From Pelotomaculum sp. PtaB.Bin104 (lineage in GTDB: Bacteria; Bacillota; Desulfotomaculia; Desulfotomaculales; Pelotomaculaceae), in contig MVQL01000229.1 in assembly GCA_002067205.1 (NCBI GenBank), forward strand, positions 82,641 to 146,640: a stretch of 64,000 nucleotides of DNA, read 5' to 3'. The notes under the pieces were generated by a model. That model was given only the letters and a program-made list of their open reading frames with translations, had not been told where the DNA came from and did no database searches. Position 1 is the first letter of the stretch. Every line of letters begins with the position of its first letter. Shown here piece by piece: positions 57,732-64,000 of this stretch. The position numbers and the translations under genes are program-made.

Positions 57732-59048
57732 TTACCAATAAAATAAGTCATTTGCTGCTATCATTTTTTTATACAATTTTATCCTGTCGGCCTCGGAGCA
57801 TCCCTCTCTTTGAAAAACAATCTTCGATTCCGGATCAGTCTGTATAAGTGACGGGACATAAGTGATCCTACAGCCACCTCCGCAAATATATTTAAGAGTG
57901 CAATCTTTACAGGGCGATAGATTATCCACATCTGACAGCGCGCCAATTTTCTCTGCAATTTGGCCAATTTCTTCAAAGGTCATATTTCGTATATTTCCGT
58001 AGCACTTCAACTCTGATACTCTATTGCAAAAATATAAACCGCCGTCTGCTGCTACTGTTAATGCTCCATATCCGCAGTTGCTGAATAGTGTTTTGTTTTT
58101 GTGATTAACAACGAATTTTTCAAGTTTGTTGCCCGGATAAATGGATTCCACAATATCCTCGACAGTCTTGCGATATGTTTCATTATCAATATGAGTTGCT
58201 GAATAGTTCCGTCCCTCAATAAGCTCATATGAAAATTTTAAGTTAAAATTATCGCTGCAAAATGTTTCCATCAACCATTTGCCAAACTTGATATATTCCG
58301 CCTTTTTAATGGGGTGCATTGGGGTTATCGCGACTGTTACGCGAACTTTTTTTTCATAGAAACGCTTAACGGTATGAAAAGCACGTTGAAATTGTCCGTC
58401 CCCTCTTATTTTTGAGTTACTCTCCTCATCATAACCATCAATACTCACCTGCACTTCGGCAACTTTATCGGAGATATATTCGACTAAACCATCAGGCCAT
58501 TCGGTTCCGTTGGTAAGCAATGTGGTCGTAAGATGGAGTTCATTTGCTACAGAGACAATTTCTTTCAGATCTCCACGCTCCGTAATTTCTCCGCCGGATA
58601 ATATAAGATTACACCCTCCGTACTGTCGAAATGCTCTTAGCAAGGCAAATACTTCGTTTGATTGCAGCTCATTTTCAAGCGGAGTACCCGCAAACATATA
58701 GCAGTGTTTACAGCGTAGATTGCACTTGTTCGTCAAATAAAGATTTAGGCTTTTCAATCTTTGATCTTTATGTTTGCGAGTCTCAAATTGCTTTGCTTCT
58801 AATTCAGTTAGTACATACAAAAGGTCGTCCATACTCAGATCGGAATCTTCAAGATGAGTTAGAACATCTTCAATGGATAATTTCATCAACAGGTCAAAAA
58901 TCTTTTCCTGTTCGTAATTTTTCAGAAATAACCAGTTAGCCATATCAACAGCAATTATCAAAATACCATCCGGCAAATATTCACGAGATAAATTATTCGG
59001 CATGTTGTATTTTTTTGTAATATCTAATTGCATCTCACGTTCATCCAT
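57732..59048 (-). CDS. Radical SAM/SPASM peptide maturase
   Basis: 438 residues. Residues ~20-95 look like a PqqD-type peptide-binding domain (LPDGILIIAVDMANWLFLKN...LLYVLTELEAKQFE). The radical SAM core has the cluster motif CNLRCKHCYMF and SGGEITERGD; the SPASM region holds FSNCGYGALTVAADGGLYFC and CKDCTLKYICGGGCR, which would bind auxiliary Fe-S clusters. This is the layout of enzymes that make thioether or C-C links in short ribosomal peptides. It is 123 bp downstream of a 33-codon Cys-containing ORF with a terminator between them. Confidence 0.9.
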   Translation of the reverse strand: MDEREMQLDITKKYNMPNNLSREYLPDGILIIAVDMANWLFLKNYEQEKIFDLLMKLSIEDVLTHLEDSDLSMDDLLYVLTELEAKQFETRKHKDQRLKSLNLYLTNKCNLRCKHCYMFAGTPLENELQSNEVFALLRAFRQYGGCNLILSGGEITERGDLKEIVSVANELHLTTTLLTNGTEWPDGLVEYISDKVAEVQVSIDGYDEESNSKIRGDGQFQRAFHTVKRFYEKKVRVTVAITPMHPIKKAEYIKFGKWLMETFCSDNFNLKFSYELIEGRNYSATHIDNETYRKTVEDIVESIYPGNKLEKFVVNHKNKTLFSNCGYGALTVAADGGLYFCNRVSELKCYGNIRNMTFEEIGQIAEKIGALSDVDNLSPCKDCTLKYICGGGCRITYVPSLIQTDPESKIVFQREGCSEADRIKLYKKMIAANDLFYW

Positions 59049-59081
59049 TGCCTCAAACTTGCTCCCTCAAAAAAATATCTA

Positions 59082-59134
59082 TAAAAAGATACGATTTATT
59101 CATCCTGTTTACCAAGCGATAAATAAATCGTATC
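59082..59134 (-). terminator. Terminator between peptide gene and radical SAM gene
   Basis: On the minus strand GATACGATTTATT pairs perfectly over 13 bp with AATAAATCGTATC, around a 21-nt loop, followed by TTTTTATAG. Partial read-through would give much more peptide mRNA than enzyme mRNA, as in many RiPP operons. Confidence 0.88.
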
Positions 59135-59170
59135 TCTAATCACATCTCATATTACATATACTATGTAGAA

Positions 59171-59272
59171 CTAATTTTGGTTCTTATCACAGCTTTTAAA
59201 GCAATACATTGCACTTGCTCTGGCACTGTCTTTGACCTTTACCACTTTCCACTTTAAGGTAATTTTTTTCAT
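59171..59272 (-). CDS. Candidate RiPP precursor peptide, 33 residues
   Basis: A 33-codon ORF: basic leader-like start (MKKITLKWKVVKVKDSARAS) and a short Cys-containing tail (AMYCFKSCDKNQN). ATG follows AAGGGGGATAGGTAA, a strong ribosome site, and a consensus promoter lies 37 bp upstream. Its position first in an operon with a PqqD-type/SPASM radical SAM enzyme, separated by a terminator, is the classical precursor position. The two Cys (C-F-K-S-C), Tyr and Phe are possible modification sites. It matches no precursor family that I recognise (not SCIFF, KxxxW or the six-Cys type). Confidence 0.8.
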   Translation of the reverse strand: MKKITLKWKVVKVKDSARASAMYCFKSCDKNQN

Positions 59273-59308
59273 TTACCTATCCCCCTTGCGTTAATAATAT
59301 TTAGGAAT

Positions 59309-59336
59309 ATTATACCACCGAATCGCATTAAGTCAA
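59309..59336 (-). promoter_or_regulatory. Strong sigma-A-type promoter of the peptide operon
   Basis: TTGACT, 16 bp, TATAAT on the minus strand, just upstream of the peptide gene. Confidence 0.82.
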
Positions 59337-60077
59337 TGTTAAAGTCATTTTAGGCGTGGTTCGAACTTCCAGTACATACGGAATATTTATAAATTTATTA
59401 ATATTTTCACATATTTAGTATAAACAAATATATCCCCTTTGGTATCGTATATATTTAGTAAATCCTCTTTTTCCCTCTTATTACCTTCAACCCAAAAAAG
59501 TTAATTTGTAAAAGCTATTTATTTTGCATAATTATGGTAAGCAATATTACATTAAACTCGATTTAAAAATTTAACATTGTAATAAATAATATTGTTTGAT
59601 TACCATATAATCTAAAAAAGAAACGGCACCTTAAAATAAACTATTACACACATTTAAACAAACTTTCTTTGTGTAGGGTTATAGATAATTTAGCTCTACT
59701 TTATTTAATGTACCTTAATAATTATCCTTGTTAAATTATACGTACTATCAAATGAATCGTAGATAAGTAAACATAGAATATCCAGCTTAACCAAACTGCT
59801 TTTATCATAATCCTTTTTTTATGACGAATACCGAAAGTGTACGCTTCATAAAGAGGCGCCTCCTCAATTTGGTGCCTTTCTTTGGCGGATCAGCACATTA
59901 CCATTGTATTGATGGGCGTCTCTTTTTTCACAGGTCATTTTCAATAATTACAAGAATGCTCCTTATTATATTTATTTAATTATATCGAATCTAATACTGC
60001 TGCCGAAATTAGGGCAAAGGATAATCCAATCTGGCTGAATACTTTTTTCCTTGGATATATGGAATTGAACGCCTTTG
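59337..60077. other. ~740-bp AT-rich gene-free stretch
   Basis: No supported gene. A hairpin AGGCGCC...GGTGCCT followed by TTCTTT near 59853-59883 could be a plus-strand terminator. The stretch separates the peptide operon from the DUF3795 gene. Confidence 0.55.
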
Positions 60078-60320
60078 TTATTCTACAGTTTTACCTGAGA
60101 TATAAGTACAGTAATCGTAACTTATTGGACCTTCTTTAGTGATTTCACAGGGGAATTCCGGACAATCAAAACATAAGGAAATGTTTTTGTCAAACGCACA
60201 TTTTGAGATTTTGCAAAACTTATTATCCTTAGGCTTACAGCCTTCATCACCATTAGGGCATTTCCCTTTAACCATTCTCGGGCATTTCTCACACGCTATA
60301 CCGCAAACGCCTATTTTCAT
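60078..60320 (-). CDS. DUF3795 cysteine-rich protein
   Basis: 80 residues with many Cys: GVCGIACEKCPRMVKGKCPN, then C-K-I-S-K-C and LCFDCPEFPCE. This is the DUF3795 pattern, common in Clostridia and thought to bind metal or an Fe-S cluster. CAAAGGAGGGTAAAT precedes the ATG. Complete; function unknown. Confidence 0.85.
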   Translation of the reverse strand: MKIGVCGIACEKCPRMVKGKCPNGDEGCKPKDNKFCKISKCAFDKNISLCFDCPEFPCEITKEGPISYDYCTYISGKTVE

Positions 60321-60510
60321 ATTTACCCTCCTTTGTTGATCAATTGTATGATTCTACTATAAATTGCTTTGAACCTGCTTAATCTTTATAATTAAGCTTT
60401 GAAATTTGTCTTGGATGTTAGCTCTAATGATCACAGTCCCCCTTGGACCATTTCTGCTTTGCTGCACCGTAGCCAGTGAAGTATTTTTGGGGTCCTTCAA
60501 ATAGGCAGTA

Positions 60511-61989
60511 TCAAAGTTCAATAATCTTCGTTGCAATATTTTTGCAAAATTTACTATCATGCTCCACAAATAGAATAGTTGGTGAGTATTCAAGCAGTAA
60601 TTCTTCAATTTGCATCCGAGAGATAACATCTATAAAATTAAGTGGTTCATCCCACACATATAAATGAGCTTTCTCACAAAGGCTTTTTGCAATCAGCACT
60701 TTTTTCTTTTGTCCACCGCTGAAATCGGACATATCTTTTTCAAACTGAACTCTGTAAAAATCAAGTTTTCTCAAAATAGCCTTAAACAGACTTTCATCGA
60801 TATTATTATCTGAGGCATATTCGGTTAAGTTGCCCCTAAGATGTGAGGTGCCCTGTGAAACATAGGATATTTTAAGCTGACTTCCTTTTCTAAAACTACC
60901 CGTATAATTGATGTTTTCTCCGCAAATCAGCTTAATCAAGCTTGACTTTCCTGAGCCGTTTTTACCCCAAAGCGCGATTCTGTCACTCTGCTCAATGGTG
61001 AAGCTGACACTCTGACAAGCCATCTTTTCGCCATAGAATATTGAAACATCTTCAAGCTCTGCAAGGCGGTCTGCATGGTATTTAATCTGAAAAATCTTCA
61101 CTTTGTCAGAGCTTTCAATATTTTTTAGAAGCTTAGACCTTTCTTCAATAGCTGATTGTTGTCTTGATTCGATTGCCTTAGAACGCTTCATCATCTTTGC
61201 AGCCTTGTGACCTATATAACCTTTATCAGGCTTTATACCTGAATTCTTATTACCATACTTTGTTTTTTCCACTTTACCCGACCAATCAGAGGTACGTCTA
61301 ATAGCGGCTGACAGGCGTTTAATATCCTTGCGGAGTTTTTCATTTTCTGCAAGCTCAAAGTTATCCTGCATTACTTTGTTTTCCCACCAAGATGAAAAAT
61401 TCCCTTTTTGTATTTCAATATTTGTTTTGTTAATTGAAAGGATGTGGTCAATACAGTTATCAAGAAACATTCTGTCGTGTGACACTAAAATAAAACCCCG
61501 CTTAGTGCCCAGATAGTCACTGACAATTTTTCTTGCATTCAGATCGAGGTGGTTTGTCGGCTCATCTATCAGCAAGAAGCTATTTTCTTTAAGAAACAAG
61601 GCAGCAAGTAAGATTTTTGTTTGCTCTCCGTTTGAAAGTGTATTAAAAGGGCGATACAAAACGTCCTCAGAAACCTGCAGCAGTGAAAGCTCACGCATAA
61701 GTTCCCAAAAGAGGTAGTCCTGACAGATGTGCTCGATTACATTAATGGTGTCGTTTTCCTTATTAATTACCTCAAAAGGAAAATATTCGAAGTTTACGTT
61801 TGCCGAAATATTACCACTATATTTGTATTTGCCAAGCAACAAGTTGAGAAATGTAGTTTTCCCCCGGCCATTTCTTCCTGTGAATCCTAATTTCCAATTT
61901 GTATCAATTTTAAAACTTACGTTTTCGAAAATGTTATCGTAACTGCCTTCATAGGCAAAAGTCAGGTTTGTAACGCTTATTAAAGACAT
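60511..61989 (-). CDS. ABC-F ribosomal protection protein (Lsa/Vga/CplR type)
   Basis: 492 residues, two ATPase domains and no membrane part. Domain 1: Walker A FTGRNGRGKTT, signature LSNGEQ, Walker B LLIDEPTNHLD. Domain 2: ALWGKNGSGKSS, signature FSGGQ, YVWDEPLNF. The linker is the charged interdomain arm (NKVMQDNFELAENEKLRKDI ... KMMKRSKAIESRQQ) that reaches toward the peptidyl-transferase centre. The N-terminal sequence is close to Lsa-type proteins, which protect ribosomes from lincosamides, pleuromutilins and streptogramin A. AGGAGG precedes the start. It is behind an attenuator leader. Confidence 0.9.
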   Translation of the reverse strand: MSLISVTNLTFAYEGSYDNIFENVSFKIDTNWKLGFTGRNGRGKTTFLNLLLGKYKYSGNISANVNFEYFPFEVINKENDTINVIEHICQDYLFWELMRELSLLQVSEDVLYRPFNTLSNGEQTKILLAALFLKENSFLLIDEPTNHLDLNARKIVSDYLGTKRGFILVSHDRMFLDNCIDHILSINKTNIEIQKGNFSSWWENKVMQDNFELAENEKLRKDIKRLSAAIRRTSDWSGKVEKTKYGNKNSGIKPDKGYIGHKAAKMMKRSKAIESRQQSAIEERSKLLKNIESSDKVKIFQIKYHADRLAELEDVSIFYGEKMACQSVSFTIEQSDRIALWGKNGSGKSSLIKLICGENINYTGSFRKGSQLKISYVSQGTSHLRGNLTEYASDNNIDESLFKAILRKLDFYRVQFEKDMSDFSGGQKKKVLIAKSLCEKAHLYVWDEPLNFIDVISRMQIEELLLEYSPTILFVEHDSKFCKNIATKIIEL

Positions 61990-62002
61990 AAATTATCCTC
62001 CT

Positions 62003-62046
62003 GTATAAAAAAAATAAAAGCTGCAAGAAAGTCAATTCTTGCAGCT
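62003..62046 (-). terminator. Attenuator terminator in the ABC-F leader
   Basis: On the minus strand AGCTGCAAGAA pairs perfectly (11 bp) with TTCTTGCAGCT, followed by TTTATTTTTTTT. It ends just before the ABC-F ribosome site, so expression needs read-through. Confidence 0.88.
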
Positions 62047-62165
62047 CATAAATACAGCAAAGCCAGGCCCATACTGGGCATGACGAGGATATATTGTCTG
62101 AGTGAAAAGAATCAGTAACTTTCTTGCTTAAGCACAACAAAACAAGCGGCATTTTCAGCCCTCAT
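62047..62165 (-). promoter_or_regulatory. ABC-F leader with short peptide ORFs
   Basis: Two start codons lie in the leader: ATG 62165 opens a 17-codon ORF (MRAENAACFVVLKQESY, stop at 62112), and ATG 62152, with GAGGG 7 nt upstream, opens a longer ORF that runs through the terminator stem into the gene. Ribosome stalling on such ORFs by antibiotics could block terminator formation, as known for other ABC-F leaders. The rest, up to 62460, holds no supported gene. Confidence 0.55.
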
Positions 62166-62460
62166 AAATTTATTGTGCTTTATAAAACTAGCAAGAATAA
62201 TTACGCATCTTTTCAACTCCAGTCACCTTGTTTGCAAATATTTTATCATACCGATTTTCAAAATTCAACAAAGCAAAACTTAGCTGGCCATTTCCTCGAC
62301 CGAGAATCCCCGTGCATTTGCCTTCTCCGGGAAAAAACTCCCTTTCACTTACCACTAATTTTTTAGATAATGTCGAGTGCTCACAAGAAAGCTAAAAACC
62401 GAGCCACAGGTTTGCCCTGGAATATTATTTATTCTCAACTTCAATACAAATCCAATTTCA

Positions 62461-62919
62461 CTAGCTTGACTCTCGCACCATGAGCACAACGGGGAAACCG
62501 GCAGGGTTTTTCCCAGCGGGCTCCCAGTCCCTAAATCCAAACTTCCAGTAGAGCTTCCTGGCCGGTAAGCCTTCTATTACCCCTTTAGCAAAGGTTACCA
62601 CTTTAACAGGAATGGTGTGGTCTAATCGTTCAATGGCATAAGCCAGCAACATTGTGCCGGCCCCTTGCCCCCGGCAGCTTGTCGAAACTGCCAGCCAAGC
62701 GATTTCATTGCCGGCGAGGGCAATTACAACTCCTCCGTATATGGGGGAATTCCCGGAGGCGCTCTCCTTTATGCAAAAAGCGTTTCCCTCGCCCAAAGCC
62801 TGGATTAACGCCTCTTTAAAGGATTCTTCATCCGCCATTGGCCCAAATAAAGGCTCAACCTCTCTGGCCAGATTTAACCAGGCTAGTATGTCCTCCTTTT
62901 TGGAAGGAAGCACTATCAT
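62461..62919 (-). CDS. GNAT-family N-acetyltransferase
   Basis: 152 residues with the acetyl-CoA loop STSCRGQGAGTMLL and the C-terminal 'LYWKFGFRDWEPA' strand-helix typical of GNAT enzymes. The start of the protein (IVLPSKKEDILAWLNLAREV) resembles acetyltransferases acting on small molecules. The acceptor is unknown. Single gene. Confidence 0.9.
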   Translation of the reverse strand: MIVLPSKKEDILAWLNLAREVEPLFGPMADEESFKEALIQALGEGNAFCIKESASGNSPIYGGVVIALAGNEIAWLAVSTSCRGQGAGTMLLAYAIERLDHTIPVKVVTFAKGVIEGLPARKLYWKFGFRDWEPAGKNPAGFPVVLMVRESS

Positions 62920-62977
62920 AATTGGTGAAACCTCTTTTCAAGATGCCTTATTGTTGTTTTAAAAATATAACTCCGCA

Positions 62978-63490
62978 TCACCTGTTAAACAACAGCCTCC
63001 GGCCACGTTTGGCGCCGGTAACAATCTGCACCCGCAGCCCTTTCCGGCTCTGGCGCACAGTGGCGGCCATAAAGCTGTAAAACACCAGCACCCACAGGCC
63101 GCCGGCAACAGCAATCCCCAGCAGTATGCGTAACAGCGGCGCCCACAACAGCGGCCGGCTGAGGGCATAGAGACCATATAGAATTGTTTCCGGGAAGCCC
63201 CAGCTGAAAGACACCCGGGGTATTTGAGGCAGCACCGCCATCAACTCTGCAGGCGGGAAGATATACAACAGCCCTATGTCTGGAATCATGTCTTTGGTAT
63301 AGGTCCCTTCAAACGTATTCAAAATATTTTTGGCGCCCACACCGTATTTAAAAATCAGGTTGAAATTCGCCTGGTCCATTGAAATTACCGCCTCTTTTAC
63401 CTGGTTATTGGATGATTCCTTTTTTTCCACAGCACAGCCGGCTATCAGGGTGATTAGATATAGGGCAATAATAAAATGGGTTATTTTCAC
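62978..63490 (-). CDS. Putative lipoprotein with C-terminal membrane helix
   Basis: About 170 residues. The N-terminal signal FIIALYLITLIAGCAVEK has a lipobox (I-A-G-C), so it is probably lipidated. The body has 'NILNTFEGTYTKDMIPDIGL', then a hydrophobic helix (LLRILLGIAVAGGLWVLVFY) and a basic tail. The GTG start at 63490 follows AAGGAGGCCGCC; the longer TTG frame would include that ribosome site. No family recognised with confidence. Confidence 0.7.
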   Translation of the reverse strand: MKITHFIIALYLITLIAGCAVEKKESSNNQVKEAVISMDQANFNLIFKYGVGAKNILNTFEGTYTKDMIPDIGLLYIFPPAELMAVLPQIPRVSFSWGFPETILYGLYALSRPLLWAPLLRILLGIAVAGGLWVLVFYSFMAATVRQSRKGLRVQIVTGAKRGRRLLFNR

Positions 63491-63622
63491 GGCGGCCTCC
63501 TTCAATAAAGTACTGCCCTAAGAAACAAAGCAGTTCCTGGACTCTGTCCCCTTATTGGCATTGCTAAAAGCAGGCACATGAACAGTCACCTTACTGTATA
63601 TTCCGCTGAGAAAAAACACCTA

Positions 63623-63662
63623 GACCGCCGAAGTTGAACACTTGGACCGTTTAAATTGAACA
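63623..63662. repeat. IS21 terminal repeats
   Basis: GACCGCCGAAGTTGAACA and GACCGTTTAAATTGAACA in tandem, 22 bp apart; likely transposase binding sites. Confidence 0.6.
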
Positions 63663-63684
63663 GTCTTACCGCATAGACTGTACA

Positions 63685-63713
63685 TTGATAGCCAAAGAAC
63701 CACATGGTATACT
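63685..63713 (+). promoter_or_regulatory. Promoter of the IS-borne small RNA
   Basis: TTGATA, 17 bp, TATACT on the plus strand, ending 13 nt before the first stem of the RNA. Confidence 0.7.
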
Positions 63714-63719
63714 CAAACT

Positions 63720-63819
63720 GCTTTTACTCATAAGCAGGATAGGGCAACACTGAGGAGTGACCCGAGCGGCTTATGAGTTTTGCGGGGAGAGTGATGCTGG
63801 TGGGCATCGCTCTTTTTTG
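63720..63819 (+). ncRNA. Candidate structured small RNA with terminator
   Basis: A 10-bp closing stem (ACTCATAAGC 63726-63735 / GCTTATGAGT 63769-63778) encloses AGGATA, an inner stem (GGG..CACT-gagg-AGTG-a-CCC, 63742-63763) and GAGCG. After TTTGCGGGG comes a terminator stem, AGAGTGATGC / GCATCGCTCT (one G-U pair), with TTTTT. With the promoter this forms a self-contained ~100-nt transcription unit, running convergent to istB. No known RNA family recognised; no ORF inside. Confidence 0.6.
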
Positions 63820-63875
63820 TTAAAGGCAACATAACATCACTCTCCTTGGAAAACTAAGCGATAAACCTCGGGAGT

Positions 63876-63894
63876 TTGAGGGCAGAGCCCTCAA
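63876..63894 (-). terminator. Hairpin after istB
   Basis: TTGAGGGC-aga-GCCCTCAA, an 8-bp perfect stem 20 bp after the istB stop, next to a smaller stem (AGCC-gtaa-GGCT). Probably ends istAB transcription, though no strong T-run follows. Confidence 0.45.
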
Positions 63895-63915
63895 TAGCCG
63901 TAAGGCTGTTTTAAA

Positions 63916-64000
63916 TTATCTGCCGGCAATACCCTTGCGCTCCCGCATAGAGTTTTTACCGTCGATAAAAATTGTGTAGGAATCATGCACAATACGATCT
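63916..64000 (-). CDS. istB: IS21-family IstB ATPase, C-terminal fragment (cut by window edge)
   Basis: The last ~28 codons: DRIVHDSYTIFIDGKNSMRE-RKGIAGR and stop. 'DRIVHDSYTIFIDG-x-x-S-MR-x-RKG' is the characteristic end of Firmicute IstB proteins, the AAA+ partner of the IstA transposase. The rest lies outside the window. Confidence 0.8.
   Translation of the reverse strand, partial: DRIVHDSYTIFIDGKNSMRERKGIAGR

Larger units (their letters stand above)
63618..64000 (-). mobile_element. Right part of an IS21-family insertion element (cut by window edge)
   Basis: It contains the istB 3' end (63916-64000), about 250 bp of noncoding tail with a small RNA unit, and terminal repeats at 63623-63640 and 63645-63662, both of the form GACCG-x5-6-TTGAACA. 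Multiple short repeats near the ends are typical of IS21 elements. The exact end was not located. Confidence 0.7.

Noticed and set aside
1..64000. CRISPR arrays, tRNA and rRNA genes
   Set aside because: No regularly spaced direct repeats and no tRNA or rRNA signature were seen anywhere in the window.

Overview
The window looks like a chromosomal segment of an anaerobic, probably spore-forming Firmicute of the Peptococcaceae type (Pelotomaculum/Desulfotomaculum-like). This is inferred from gene content: strong AGGAGG ribosome sites, a short cobalamin-dependent methionine synthase with a separate activation protein, a class III ribonucleotide reductase, a CO-dehydrogenase-type molybdenum hydroxylase, the DUF1659/DUF2922/YvrJ set, and dispersed GAACCGTCCCCCTGG elements. 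Housekeeping blocks are moderately GC-rich; about 52.5-62.4 kb is clearly more AT-rich and looks acquired.

Layout. 1-5.5 kb: type I restriction-modification locus (half-HsdS, HsdM, DinD, HsdS, truncated HsdR), all on the minus strand. 5.7-6.3 kb: small HNH gene with its own promoter and a ~200-nt leader. 6.3-24.8 kb: CCA-adding enzyme, then a giant two-gene insecticidal-type Tc (ABC) toxin: a 3096-aa TcA and a ~2540-aa TcB-TcC fusion whose variable tail carries a JAMM-like motif. 25-30.8 kb: metH with its activation protein behind a promoter-terminator leader, then trpD-aroF behind an 11-triplet TRAP-type leader. 31-34.5 kb: three-subunit molybdenum hydroxylase on the plus strand. 34.7-37.9 kb: nrdD-nrdG behind a cobalamin riboswitch. 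38-46.5 kb: DUF6941, DedA, small membrane proteins, a decayed PEP-synthase-like gene, a triple-repeat binding protein, and the DUF1659/DUF2922/YvrJ set split by a REP-like hairpin. 46.9-52.5 kb: prophage remnant with a replication module (helicase, replisome organiser, ParB-MT-A70 fusion), divergent repressors and a broken ImmA protease, without structural genes. 52.7-54.8 kb: two unrecognised genes, the second probably joined to a downstream frame at an A-AAA-AAA slip site. 55-59.3 kb: an apparent unrecognised RiPP operon (33-aa Cys peptide, terminator, radical SAM/SPASM enzyme, SNF2 helicase). 60-62.2 kb: DUF3795 protein and an Lsa/Vga-type ABC-F resistance protein behind an attenuator. 62.4-63.5 kb: acetyltransferase and lipoprotein. 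The right edge is the end of an IS21-family element containing a compact promoter-structured RNA-terminator unit.

Strongest candidates for something new: the peptide/radical SAM/SNF2 operon (55.0-59.3 kb), the IS21-embedded small RNA (63.7-63.8 kb), the frameshift-linked gene pair (52.8-54.8 kb) and the Tc toxin tail. The clearest regulatory predictions are the TRAP site before trpD and the B12 riboswitch before nrdD.
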